Below, in pieces: positions 1 to 8,953 of a stretch of DNA of 64,000 nt. Position 1 is the stretch's first letter. Every line of letters starts with the position of its first letter. Made by a program: the position numbers and the translations under genes. The stretch is from Terriglobales bacterium (GTDB taxonomy: Bacteria; Acidobacteriota; Terriglobia; Terriglobales; Acidobacteriaceae), in assembly GCA_035573675.1 (NCBI GenBank), contig DATMAB010000012.1, positions 96,486-160,485 of the forward strand. The letters run 5' to 3'. Under the pieces are notes generated by a model. It saw nothing but the letters and a program-made list of their open reading frames with translations. It was not told the DNA's origin and made no database searches.

Positions 1-380
1 ACGATCTGCCGCGAAAAGCGTCCCGATTTCTGCAGTTGTTCCTTCGAGGCCCGCGCTGCGGCTTCCTGCTCCGGTGAATGGAAGAAAATCGCGGAGCGAT
101 ACTGGGACCCGTAGTCCGGTCCCTGTCGGTTCAACTGCGTCGGGTCGTGTATTTTCCAGAAAAGCTCGAGCAACTGGTTGTAGGAAACCCGGGCCGGGTC
201 GAACGTGACCTCGACCACTTCTGCATGCCCGGTCTGATCGCTGCACACATCGCGGTACGTGGGATTGGGGAAATGCCCCCCGGAGTATCCCACTTGCGTA
301 TCCACCACGCCCTCAACCTCGCGGAACGCGGCCTCAATACCCCAGAAACATCCTGCTGCAAATGTCGCTTTCTCTGTCAT
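1..380 (-). CDS. msrA: Peptide-methionine (S)-S-oxide reductase MsrA, 3' end beyond the window
   Basis: Reduces the S-epimer of methionine sulfoxide in proteins and free methionine, with thioredoxin as usual reductant. The minus strand reads in frame from an ATG at 380 to the window edge, giving about 126 residues; the C-terminal part is missing. The family signature GCFWG is at residues 10-14 with catalytic Cys11, followed by GYSGG and HAEVVEV, both typical of MsrA. The catalytic residue is an ordinary Cys codon. It has no visible operon partner; the next gene upstream on this strand is a diguanylate cyclase. Identity is clear from the motifs; the resolving cysteines would lie outside the window. 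Confidence 0.93.
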   Translation of the reverse strand, partial: MTEKATFAAGCFWGIEAAFREVEGVVDTQVGYSGGHFPNPTYRDVCSDQTGHAEVVEVTFDPARVSYNQLLELFWKIHDPTQLNRQGPDYGSQYRSAIFFHSPEQEAAARASKEQLQKSGRFSRQI

Positions 381-467
381 GAAGAATCACTCCGGGAAAG
401 GTGCCATCTCTAAGATGCGCCAGCGGCTGCCAGGTTGCGCCCAGGCAATTGTAGCGCGGCCACCGGC

Positions 468-1751
468 CTAGGCCCCGACCGGTGTCTGCTCACGCGTGCG
501 GCCGGCGGCTCGAGAGGGGCCGGCTACCTCGACGCGATTGCGGCCGGTTGCCTTGGCGCGATAGAGCGCCTTGTCGGCCAGGCGAATCACTTCATCCGGC
601 TGCCGGACCCGCGTGCCGGTTGCGGCCAGCCCGATGCTCACCGTCACCGACGTCCGGCGAGGTCCGATCGGAGCTCCGGCCCTCGCCCGCGTGCCGGAAC
701 GCCGCTCCTTTCTTTTTCTGTGGCTGCGGTCGGGACCACGCACGTGAAAGGTCGAAGCCGCGATCACCTTCCGTAACTCCTCGGCATGCGGATACGCCTC
801 CCGCAACGAACTCTCCGGGAACAGGATGACGAACTCTTCGCCGCCGTAGCGGAAACCTTCGCCGCCTCCCCGAACCTGCCCAATGCGGGACGCCACCATG
901 CGCAGCACCTGGTCGCCGGTATGGTGACCGTATTCGTCGTTGAAGCTCTTGAAGTGGTCGATGTCGAGCACGGCAATCGCGTAGCGATCGCCGAGGCGTT
1001 CCAATGCCTGCTGCAACGCTCGCCTCGCAGGCAGGCGGGTGAGTTCGTCGTGGTAGGCGAGCCGGTACGACGTCTCCACCACGCTCACGGCCAGCACCAG
1101 GCCCGCCGTGGCCAGGTAGGCGGTGGCAATCCTGCCGTTCCCCATGGTACGCACCGCGAGAAACGCCGCGACTACGGCCCAGAAAAACCCGCCGTCCTGC
1201 GGCTGGCGGCGGAGCAGATAGCGCAGCAGGAACAACAGGGCTGCGGCAAGGAAGACAAGAAAGGGAACCTGCGGGACATGCGTCCAGGCCAGTAGTTGCG
1301 GCGGCAAGATCGGCTCGCGCACTACCTCCATCGCGCCCGCCAGTTCGGATCGCGAAACCACCGAGACCGCTCCGGCCTGCGCCGCCAGCAGCGCCGCCGG
1401 CACGCCCACCGACTCCAGCGAGAATACCGGATCGTCCGCCAGTGCGAGCATCGCCAGATTCAAAGGAAGCAACACGGCCAGCAGATCGAACATGGCCGAT
1501 GAGCCCACGGATTGCGCCACAGCGACGCCACGGTCGGCAGCCAGCATGATCAGCAGCGCCAGAAATGCCCGCCTTGCCTGGAAACGCCAGCTCAGAAGCG
1601 CACCGGTCACCAGCGCGCCGTAGAGATAGAAGTCGGCGACGGCTGCCGGCAAGCCAGCGCCTCTTCCTTCCAGTACCGCACCGGCGCACAGGACGATGAG
1701 GCCTCCGGGAAGCAAGAAGGACAGCAGTGCTTTCCCGCGCCAGAAACTCAT
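468..1751 (-). CDS. Membrane-anchored diguanylate cyclase (GGDEF domain)
   Basis: Predicted to make cyclic-di-GMP from two GTP. The first 225 residues are hydrophobic with about six to eight membrane segments and act as an unrecognised sensor region. The GGDEF domain runs from about 230 to 410, with metal-binding DIDHFK at 263-268 and the active-site motif GGEEF at 303-307, so catalysis is expected. The RxxD inhibitory site that should lie five residues before the motif reads RGGG, so product inhibition is probably lost. A basic insert at about 337-366 (RSHRKRKERRSG and following) interrupts the domain before the VSIGLA strand, which is unusual. No neighbour suggests the sensed signal. Confidence 0.9.
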   Translation of the reverse strand: MSFWRGKALLSFLLPGGLIVLCAGAVLEGRGAGLPAAVADFYLYGALVTGALLSWRFQARRAFLALLIMLAADRGVAVAQSVGSSAMFDLLAVLLPLNLAMLALADDPVFSLESVGVPAALLAAQAGAVSVVSRSELAGAMEVVREPILPPQLLAWTHVPQVPFLVFLAAALLFLLRYLLRRQPQDGGFFWAVVAAFLAVRTMGNGRIATAYLATAGLVLAVSVVETSYRLAYHDELTRLPARRALQQALERLGDRYAIAVLDIDHFKSFNDEYGHHTGDQVLRMVASRIGQVRGGGEGFRYGGEEFVILFPESSLREAYPHAEELRKVIAASTFHVRGPDRSHRKRKERRSGTRARAGAPIGPRRTSVTVSIGLAATGTRVRQPDEVIRLADKALYRAKATGRNRVEVAGPSRAAGRTREQTPVGA

Positions 1752-1847
1752 GTGGCCCCCAAGGCTATTTACTGAAAGGGAATTATGGAACCCGCTGGCG
1801 GACGCGAGGAATAACTACAAGGGTTCGGACAGAACGCATGGCGGCCA

Positions 1848-3005
1848 TCAGAGGACAGCCGTTTCCTCAATCATCCGGCCTTCGGCGAAGCGCTCCAGGT
1901 TGAGGAGCTCGGCGTCCACCAGATCAGTCCTGCCGCGGAGGATCAGATCAGCGACGATCTTCCCCGTCGCCGGAGCATGCATCACGCCGTGTCCACTGAA
2001 GCCGTTGGCCAGGAACAAGCCGCGCACGCCGGGCGCCGGTCCCAAGATGGGATGATGGTCCGGGGTCATCTCGTACAGCCCCGCCCAGGCGCGCTTCGGA
2101 TTCACTGCTACCTGTTCGAAGCAGGGCACCCGGCCGGCGGCGCGCGTCAGCACCTTCTCGATGAAGTTGGGATCGAAGTCCGTCTTGAATCCCGGCGTCT
2201 CTTCCGGGTCATTCCAGGCCAGCAGAAAGCCGAGCCCTTCCGGGCGGAAATGAAACCCATTCGACATATCGATGATCATGGGCGCTGTCCGTGGAAAGGC
2301 GTCGAACGGTTCCGTGGGCACCAGCATGCGGCGCAGGGGTTCGACGGGCAGCTCCACTCCGGCCATCTTCGCCACTCCCGCGGCCCATGCCCCTGCGGCG
2401 TTCACGACGGTCCGAGTGGCCACCGGGCCGCGTGTCGTCTCCACGCCTGAGATGCCCTCGCCGGCGCGCTTGATCCCCGTGACCTCGGTATTCCGCCACA
2501 GGCGCGCGCCCTGATCCGCAGCTCGCGTCATGAAGCCCACCATGGCGCTGTACGGGTCTACGAATCCGTCTGTGGAGCAGAAACTGCCGCCGCGAATGTC
2601 GTCGGAACGCAGTTGGGGATACATGTGTGCGATGTCGTCGGCGGAAATCAGTCGCGCCGTCTTGAGTCCCATTGCCACCTGGCGTTCATAGTTGGCGCGC
2701 AAGTAGTTCAGGTGCGCGTCGCTGGTGGCGGCGAACAGGTAGCCCTGGGGCCGATAACCGGAAGGATGCCCCAGCCGCTCCTCGAACGAGGCGTAGAAAG
2801 GGATGGAGTACAACGACATCTGAATGTTGACCGGGGTCGAAAACTGCGCTCGCACTCCGCCCATGCTCTTTCCGGTGGAGCCCTTGCCCTGATGGGTCTC
2901 GCGCTCGATCACCAGCACATCGCGGCACCCGGCTTCCGTCAGGTGATAAGCGATGCTCGATCCCACGATCCCGCCGCCGATGATGACGACTTCCGCCGTC
3001 TCCAC
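1848..3005 (-). CDS. FAD-dependent amine/amino-acid oxidoreductase (DAO family)
   Basis: Flavoprotein of the D-amino-acid oxidase/sarcosine oxidase beta-subunit type, expected to oxidise an N-methyl or secondary amine. The FAD-binding Rossmann motif GGGIVGSS is at residues 10-17, followed by VIERE at the end of the second strand. The C-terminal part has the family pattern [17 protein letters not shown], then [11 protein letters not shown], which contacts the flavin. At 385 residues it has the usual length. Translation probably begins at a GTG. The gene stands alone, but the MttB/corrinoid methyltransferase operon is 6 kb away, so a role in methylated-amine use is possible but unproven. Substrate cannot be read from sequence. 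Confidence 0.85.
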   Translation of the reverse strand: METAEVVIIGGGIVGSSIAYHLTEAGCRDVLVIERETHQGKGSTGKSMGGVRAQFSTPVNIQMSLYSIPFYASFEERLGHPSGYRPQGYLFAATSDAHLNYLRANYERQVAMGLKTARLISADDIAHMYPQLRSDDIRGGSFCSTDGFVDPYSAMVGFMTRAADQGARLWRNTEVTGIKRAGEGISGVETTRGPVATRTVVNAAGAWAAGVAKMAGVELPVEPLRRMLVPTEPFDAFPRTAPMIIDMSNGFHFRPEGLGFLLAWNDPEETPGFKTDFDPNFIEKVLTRAAGRVPCFEQVAVNPKRAWAGLYEMTPDHHPILGPAPGVRGLFLANGFSGHGVMHAPATGKIVADLILRGRTDLVDAELLNLERFAEGRMIEETAVL

Positions 3006-3064
3006 GTTCCTGGTCGTGCCTCGCGAGGCAGCATTGTAGATGAGCGCGGGGATAGAATGACGGC

Positions 3065-3835
3065 ATGGACGAGCGCTTCCGTCGCTGCCGCCCTTGCGTT
3101 CCAGGTCGCGGGCTGTCCAGGATCGCTGCTGCGGCCGCGATGTTCGCGTTGTTTGTTCCTACGCTCCGCGGTCAGAAGGCTTCGATAGCTGCGACGAATC
3201 TCGCCACGTCAGCGGTCAAGCTGAAGCAGCATGGCCTGCCCAACTTCGGACGCGTGAACGAGCGCCTGTATCGCGGCGGTCAGCCGGAGCCGGAAGGCTT
3301 GGACGCATTGCGCACGCTGGGCGTCGAGATCGTCGTAAACCTGAATACCAGCCAAGAGGGAATTCAGCAGGAGCGCGCCGCAGTCGAGGCGCGGGGCATG
3401 CGCTACCTCAGCCTTCCCTGGAGTGCGAGATCCCTTCCCCAGAGATCTCAAGTCGAGGAATTCCTTCGCCTGCTGCGTGCTGAGCCGCAGACCACGGTCT
3501 TCGTCCACTGCCGCCATGGCGCGGACCGGACCGGCGTGATGGTGGCCGCTTATCGCATGGCTTTCCAGGGCTGGACGCCGGACCAGGCCCTCGCCGAAAT
3601 GGAACGCTTCAAGTTCCACGGCTTCTGGTATCGGCACCTGAAGCACTACGTACGCGATTTCCCCGCCCTGCTACGCTCCGATCCCGCGCTTACCTCCGCC
3701 CCGGACTCCCGTCCGCCGGCCGAACTAGGCGGGCGCTCACCATACTGGAATCGCAAGCTGGACGGCGTCGTGCCTCGATCCAGCCTAGTATTGAAGTTCA
3801 GCAGATACTCCAGCGCCGTGGCGTCGCTGGGATAG
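3065..3835 (+). CDS. Tyrosine/dual-specificity phosphatase-like protein, exported
   Basis: Cysteine-based phosphatase fold. The active-site signature CX5R is intact in [12 protein letters not shown], giving Cys149 and Arg155, with general-acid candidates in the loop near 118-124. Upstream [15 protein letters not shown] is typical of the family of bacterial tyrosine phosphatases resembling plant and fungal Siw14-type enzymes. A hydrophobic stretch at about residues 19-35 may be a signal peptide; a later ATG at residue 26 is also possible. The last 60 residues lie beyond the phosphatase domain and overlap the opposite-strand gene by 190 bp, so the true stop may reflect a lost upstream stop. Substrate unknown. 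Confidence 0.8.
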   Translation: MDERFRRCRPCVPGRGLSRIAAAAAMFALFVPTLRGQKASIAATNLATSAVKLKQHGLPNFGRVNERLYRGGQPEPEGLDALRTLGVEIVVNLNTSQEGIQQERAAVEARGMRYLSLPWSARSLPQRSQVEEFLRLLRAEPQTTVFVHCRHGADRTGVMVAAYRMAFQGWTPDQALAEMERFKFHGFWYRHLKHYVRDFPALLRSDPALTSAPDSRPPAELGGRSPYWNRKLDGVVPRSSLVLKFSRYSSAVASLG

Positions 3836-6800
3836 GCCAGCGATGGCGGATACGGGTATGTGCCCATGCCGTGAAACGGCAAAGGACCCACGCTGTACGC
3901 CCGGGCGGCATAGAAATCCATGTCCTTGGTGAAGCCATCGGCGTAGAAGAAGTAGTCGCGTTTCCAACCGGAGGGCAGGGGAGGCAAGCCGGCCGGATCG
4001 AACTCCAGCGCCACCTCATCCCCCGAACCCATCATCACAAAACGGTCTTCGGCTGCAGTCAGCAGCTCATGGACGTCCCCATACCGCGTGAAGCTTCCGG
4101 CGTGCCGGGCATACGGCCCGGTCGCACTCACCTGGGAATAGTCAAAGCGCGCATTGCCCCTCGGACGGCCCTCGACCAATCGCGGATAGCCCAAGTACGC
4201 GAGGTCCGCGCCCGCCAGTGGAACCTCGCTCACGTGCACCGCGGGTTCATCCCTGGTGCGATCAATCAGGATCTGGTCCCAATAGATGGCCAGATTCGTG
4301 CGGATGCGAATGCATCGCGTGCCCCGCGGCAGCTTGCTGGAGAGATCCGTCGTCATGGTGCGCGCCAGGCCTGCCGGAAATCCCATCTCCTCCACTGCCT
4401 TCACCCAGCGGCCGCCCGCGTCCAGGGCTTCGACGTAGGGCACGATTGCGTGCACGCCCGCCTGGTTCGCCGCGTAGGCCGAAGTCGGGGTGAAGTAATC
4501 GATGTATCCGGTCATGATCAGACGCAACGGCCCGCCCGCGTACGGCTCACCCAGGTCCAGCTCCAGGCTGTGCATTTCAGCAAAGCCACGGAACGACTGG
4601 CGCGCGAACCCATCCACATAGCGTTGATCCCGATGCAGCAGTCGCGGCAGCACGTCACGACCGCTGTCGTCGTGCGCGGCAGCTGGAGGGTGAGCGTCTC
4701 GCGAAACAATCACCTGAAAATCCGGGAAGGGCGGCGTAATCCGGAATTGCTCATTGGGATAGACTTCAACATCCGCGGGATGATCCACGGCCAGCAAGCG
4801 GACCTGGTCCAGATACACGGTCTCTTCCATCGGCTCGACGAACCGGAAGCTCAGCCGTCCGTTGCGCAGCTGTATGCGCTCGCCTTCCACCTTGAGGTAC
4901 TCGGTGGGATCCGGAACGTTCTGCTCGCCCGGCGCTACCCAGTGACCCAGGACTCCGGCGCCAATCATGTCGGTCACGAATTCGTAACGTTCGCCGTTCC
5001 AGGCGAACAGCACAGGGCACGATGACCCCCGGCGGTCGATCTCATCGACGGTTACCGAACGACGGGCTGCGAACTGGATTTCGTCTTGCAGCACTCCCGT
5101 AGGCCACAGCATGCGGACGATATCGGCGCGGCGCTCCTGCCCCAGCCCGGCCAGAATCTCCGGGGCGCTCTGTCCCAGATACCCCGAGGCGGACCCGACT
5201 TCCCATTTCTGCCAGAGTGTTCCGGCAAAGACCTCCACTTTGGTTCCTACCGCACTCTTGTTGTCGTTCAAGCCGCGGAACGCCAGCCGCAACCAGCCGT
5301 TGCGGTTGCCGCCGTCATTCCGCAGCAAAACAACCGGGCCGTTGTTCTGCGTCACCAGCAGGTCGGTGTCGCCGTCGCGGTCGTAATCGGCGGCAAGCAC
5401 AGCACGTGGTTTCGCCAGTTTCAGATCCAACAGCCCCGTTCCGCGCGTGACATCCTCAAAACCCTCCGTTCCCTTGTTTCGCAGAAGCCTTACTTCACTC
5501 CGAGTGCTCGATTCCCCGGCGGCCACCAGGTCGATCCAACCGTCGTTGTCGTAATCCACGGCGGCAAGTCCCCAACCACGATGCCAGGCCAACTCGGGCA
5601 ATGGAACCGGCTCCAAGGTCTTTCCTTTCAGGTTGCGCCATAGCGTCAGTCCCGGTGCCTGGGCATGCGTGAAGGCGAGGTCCATCCAGCCGTCCTTATC
5701 GAAGTCAAGCACGACCGCGCCCACGGTCGGCCCCGGCATGGCCTGTGCCCATGGCCTCTCGGCCCGGAACATCCCCTCTCGCGGATTCAGGTACACGGTC
5801 GGCGCCGCGCCCGTCCCGGTGACGACCAGGTCCACGGCGCGGTCGGAGTTCATATCGGAGAGAACGGCCCCGAAACTCGGGCCTGAGCCTGCCAGGCCGG
5901 TCTGCTCGGTGCGTTCAGTGAAGGTTCCGTTACCGTTGTTGCGCCACAGGATGTTGCCCATGGAAGCACCAGATTGCGGAACTGGCTTGGTAGTGGCCCG
6001 ATCACCAACCGGTTCGGTAAAGTAGCGCGTAGCGTACAGATCAAGATCGCCGTCGTGGTCGTAGTCCACGAAGGTCACGCCCATGAACACGCCCCGAGGC
6101 TCCGGATGCGCAGCCTGTGCGCCCGTCTCGAGTCCGGACTTGCCGGTCACTTCTTCGAACTTTCCGCCCAGGTTGCGGAACAGCCGGACTCCGGCCACGA
6201 AGCTCACCGCCAGGTCCGTCTTACCATCGTTGTCGTAGTCCCCGGCCGTACACGCGACGGCGTCGCCGTTCGACACAAGCCCTGACGTGCGCGTGGCATC
6301 CACGAACCGCCCCGGCGCGAGGTTGCGGTAGAGGGCGGTGGCGGACTTCCCGCCACTGCTCAGCAGGACGAGATCGGGGCGCCCGTCGTTGTCGTAATCG
6401 AGGAAGCACGCGCCCGATCCAAATTCTCCAGCCGCCTCAATCGTCGAGCCGTGGTGTATGAACCGCAGGCCGGGGGGCCGCGTTGCCGGAAGAAAGCGCA
6501 CCAGAATCGCCGGCCTCGGCGCCGCGCGCCCTCCGCCGACCTCCTCCGCCAGCGAGTAGCGTCCCTGGTCGCCGTAAGCCAGGCTGATGGGCGCGCCCAG
6601 CTTCTCCTGTGTGATGTGCTGGAATCGTGCCAGGTGTTGGCGAGCCTCGTCGGTCTGGCCGCGACGCTGCAGCGCCCGCGCCAGGCCGAACTCTGCCGAA
6701 GCGTGAAACGGATTCAGTGTCAGGGCGCGCCGGTAGGCCGCAATGGCGTCGTCGTACTTTTCCAACTGCGTCGCCATCCAGCCTAGAAAATATTGGCTGT

Positions 6801-7251
6801 CTGCGTCCTCAGGATCGAGTTCCGCAGCGCGGCCGAAGGCCGCAAGCGCGGCCTCCGACTGTCCCTGCTGGCGGAGCAGGAGCCCCAGGTTGTACCAGGC
6901 GCGCACGCTCTCCGGGTGCGCTCGCGTCACTTCTTCGAGGATGGCCCGCGCCTCGTCGAACCGCTGCGCGTTGTAGAGCGCAATCCCCTGGTTCAACCGT
7001 GCCACCCAGAGCTCGCCATCCAACGCCGCAGCCCGCTCGAACTGCCGCAGGGCTTGCGGGAAGCGCTGCTGGCTCATGTACGCTGCGCCCAGGTTGTTGG
7101 CTCGTACCGCCGCTTCCATATCGCGCCCGGCACGCGCCGGTTGTGTCGCAAAAGCTCTTGCTTTCTTCTGCGCCTGGAACGGCGCCGCGTAAAGAAGACC
7201 GAGTAGCAGCAGTATCAGCAGCAGGAAAAGAAACACTCGCAGCTTGTTCAT
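3646..7251 (-). CDS. TPR / FG-GAP (VCBS) / ASPIC-UnbV repeat protein, exported or membrane-anchored
   Basis: A 1201-residue protein. One N-terminal hydrophobic segment (3-25) acts as anchor or signal. Tetratricopeptide repeats follow at about 45-215 (NNLGAAYMSQQRFPQALRQF and five more units). From about 265 to 660 there are many FG-GAP/VCBS beta-propeller units with the calcium-type motif DYDNDGxxD repeated, then an ASPIC/UnbV domain at about 690-740 and a long C-terminal region. This architecture belongs to the CRTAC1-like family that is abundant in Acidobacteriota; its function is unknown, with protein or carbohydrate binding at the cell surface the usual guess. The C-terminus overlaps the convergent phosphatase gene by 190 bp. 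Confidence 0.85.
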   Translation of the reverse strand: MNKLRVFLFLLLILLLLGLLYAAPFQAQKKARAFATQPARAGRDMEAAVRANNLGAAYMSQQRFPQALRQFERAAALDGELWVARLNQGIALYNAQRFDEARAILEEVTRAHPESVRAWYNLGLLLRQQGQSEAALAAFGRAAELDPEDADSQYFLGWMATQLEKYDDAIAAYRRALTLNPFHASAEFGLARALQRRGQTDEARQHLARFQHITQEKLGAPISLAYGDQGRYSLAEEVGGGRAAPRPAILVRFLPATRPPGLRFIHHGSTIEAAGEFGSGACFLDYDNDGRPDLVLLSSGGKSATALYRNLAPGRFVDATRTSGLVSNGDAVACTAGDYDNDGKTDLAVSFVAGVRLFRNLGGKFEEVTGKSGLETGAQAAHPEPRGVFMGVTFVDYDHDGDLDLYATRYFTEPVGDRATTKPVPQSGASMGNILWRNNGNGTFTERTEQTGLAGSGPSFGAVLSDMNSDRAVDLVVTGTGAAPTVYLNPREGMFRAERPWAQAMPGPTVGAVVLDFDKDGWMDLAFTHAQAPGLTLWRNLKGKTLEPVPLPELAWHRGWGLAAVDYDNDGWIDLVAAGESSTRSEVRLLRNKGTEGFEDVTRGTGLLDLKLAKPRAVLAADYDRDGDTDLLVTQNNGPVVLLRNDGGNRNGWLRLAFRGLNDNKSAVGTKVEVFAGTLWQKWEVGSASGYLGQSAPEILAGLGQERRADIVRMLWPTGVLQDEIQFAARRSVTVDEIDRRGSSCPVLFAWNGERYEFVTDMIGAGVLGHWVAPGEQNVPDPTEYLKVEGERIQLRNGRLSFRFVEPMEETVYLDQVRLLAVDHPADVEVYPNEQFRITPPFPDFQVIVSRDAHPPAAAHDDSGRDVLPRLLHRDQRYVDGFARQSFRGFAEMHSLELDLGEPYAGGPLRLIMTGYIDYFTPTSAYAANQAGVHAIVPYVEALDAGGRWVKAVEEMGFPAGLARTMTTDLSSKLPRGTRCIRIRTNLAIYWDQILIDRTRDEPAVHVSEVPLAGADLAYLGYPRLVEGRPRGNARFDYSQVSATGPYARHAGSFTRYGDVHELLTAAEDRFVMMGSGDEVALEFDPAGLPPLPSGWKRDYFFYADGFTKDMDFYAARAYSVGPLPFHGMGTYPYPPSLAYPSDATALEYLLNFNTRLDRGTTPSSLRFQYGERPPSSAGGRESGAEVSAGSERSRAGKSRT

Positions 7252-7287
7252 GGATTCACGCAGACTAAACTCTCTTTGCGGACGACT

Positions 7288-8730
7288 TCAATCCTGGTGG
7301 AACATCGCCGGTCCCTGGAAGCCGAAGGCTCGATCAATCGCCGCGGCCACGGCCAGTGTCTCTTCCTCTTCCCACGGCCTTCCCACTACCTGCACCCCGA
7401 TCGGCAGTCCGTCGGCGGAGCGACTCACGGGAACCACCGCGGCCGGGTTCCCCAGCACGTTGAAGTATTCCGCATAGGAAAAGGCATCGCGCTCGCGTCC
7501 GAGATACTCCACCATGGCTCCATCCACCGTCCAGCGCCGTTCGCCATGGCGGAAGGCCGGGATGGCGCACACCGGGCACAGCAGCACCGGGAACTGCTGC
7601 ATTTGCGCCAATAACCGCAATCGCAGCACGTCGCGCTCCAGCCAGGCGTTCAGCAGGTCAGGGGCGGTGAGCGGGGTCTCCTCGCCGATCAGCGCCAGCA
7701 ACTCCTTGATGATGGGGTGCTGGTCGCGTTCGCGCCCGGCGAGCATCGGCCCGAGCACCATTGCGCCGCAGCGTCCGAACATCACCCACCACGGCCGGCG
7801 CGCCTGTGGCAGGACGTCCGGACAGAAGGGGGCGACGTCGAATCCTTGCTGAACTAGCGCATCGGCCGCCGCCCTGACCGCCGCTCGCGTCTCGGCTGTC
7901 ACCGGGACGAGGCCATCGTCCTCGAAGAAGCCCACGCGCAGCTTGCGGACCCCATCCTCGCCGACGTGTCGCAACGGCACGGGTGCGGCGCTGGTGTCGC
8001 CCCAGTTCGCCCCCGCCATGGCCTCGAACAGCAGCCGGACATCCGCAATCGTCCGCGCCATCGGTCCCACCACCCCCAGCGGCGCAAAGGGCCCCAGCGA
8101 CTCCGGGAAGTGACCCGTGGCCGGCACCCGTCCGGGCGTCGGCTTCAGTCCGCAGATGCCGCTGAAGTGCGCCGGCACACGAATGGAGCCGCCCCCGTCC
8201 GAGCCTACACCGCCGGCTGAAAGTCCAGCGGCGATGGCCGCAGCCTCGCCTCCGCTGGAACCGCCGGGTGTGCGTTCTGCGTCCCAAGGGTTGTTCGTCC
8301 GCCCATGGAGCAGATTGTCCGTCTCCCACGCCATCAGGAACTCGGGGACGTTGGTGTTGCCCAGCACGATGGCTCCTGCCGCCTTCAGGCGCTTGACCAG
8401 CGGCGCATCCTGCTGCGGCATGTTGCCGGCGCGGATCCTTGTCCCGGTCTCGCAGCGCAGCCCGGCAACGTCGATCGAGCTCTTGATGCTGACTGGAACG
8501 CCGTGCAGCGGCCCCAGCTTCTCTCCGCGCACCACCGCCTGTTCCGCTTCGCGCGCCGCCCGGCGCGCCCCTTGGGCGTCCACCGAAACGAACGCATTCA
8601 ACTGCGGATTCAGCCGCTCGATGCGTGCCAGGTGCGCCTCCACCAGTTCGATCGGCGATATCTTCCGTTCACGCACCTGTTGCGCCATAGCGGCGGCGGA
8701 CAAACGGGTCAGGCTGGACATGCTTTCCAT
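7288..8730 (-). CDS. Amidase signature family hydrolase
   Basis: Hydrolyses an amide bond with the Ser-cisSer-Lys triad: Lys83 in VSIKSS, Ser158 in GGSSGG and nucleophile Ser182 in GGGSIRVPA. The glycine/serine-rich signature spans about 155-190. At 480 residues it has the normal length of stand-alone amidases such as GatA or aryl-acylamidases. No gatB or gatC lies near, so a catabolic or detoxifying amidase is more likely than a tRNA amidotransferase subunit. The start at 8730 has an in-frame ATG three codons later as an alternative. It lies 36 bp downstream of the position where the TPR/FG-GAP gene begins. Substrate unknown. Confidence 0.9.
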   Translation of the reverse strand: MESMSSLTRLSAAAMAQQVRERKISPIELVEAHLARIERLNPQLNAFVSVDAQGARRAAREAEQAVVRGEKLGPLHGVPVSIKSSIDVAGLRCETGTRIRAGNMPQQDAPLVKRLKAAGAIVLGNTNVPEFLMAWETDNLLHGRTNNPWDAERTPGGSSGGEAAAIAAGLSAGGVGSDGGGSIRVPAHFSGICGLKPTPGRVPATGHFPESLGPFAPLGVVGPMARTIADVRLLFEAMAGANWGDTSAAPVPLRHVGEDGVRKLRVGFFEDDGLVPVTAETRAAVRAAADALVQQGFDVAPFCPDVLPQARRPWWVMFGRCGAMVLGPMLAGRERDQHPIIKELLALIGEETPLTAPDLLNAWLERDVLRLRLLAQMQQFPVLLCPVCAIPAFRHGERRWTVDGAMVEYLGRERDAFSYAEYFNVLGNPAAVVPVSRSADGLPIGVQVVGRPWEEEETLAVAAAIDRAFGFQGPAMFHQD

Positions 8731-8760
8731 CCGAACAGAGAAATGCCACGAAGACTACAA

Positions 8761-8893
8761 CGGGTTTTCAAACATGGTTTTCGGAGGGGCACGACTTCAG
8801 CCGTGCCGTTGGAGACCGCATGAACACTGGGCTTTAGCCCCTGAGGCAAATGCCTCCCAATTCCCCTCGAAAGCGCATTCTTGAAAACCACCT
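8761..8893. repeat. REP-like/MITE-like palindromic repeat between genes
   Basis: The non-coding gap between the amidase and mttB-like genes holds a cluster of short palindromes bounded by inverted ends: GGTTTTCAA at 8763-8771 and TTGAAAACC at 8881-8889, with a further partly matching ATG beyond. Inside are GGCACGacttcagcCGTGCC, GGGCtttaGCCC and GAGGCAaaTGCCTC. This is the layout of a small non-autonomous repeat rather than a gene or a terminator, since no T-run follows any stem. No protein-coding reading was found in it. Whether copies exist elsewhere in the genome cannot be seen from the window. Confidence 0.5.
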
Positions 8894-8953
8894 CTCTGGA
8901 CTCGTGCGGCCAGCCATTGTCGCCGAACCGGAGTGTTCCGTCCAACCGGGAAG

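Noticed and set aside
1..380. Selenocysteine form of MsrA
   Set aside because: The catalytic residue in GCFWG is coded by an ordinary Cys codon.
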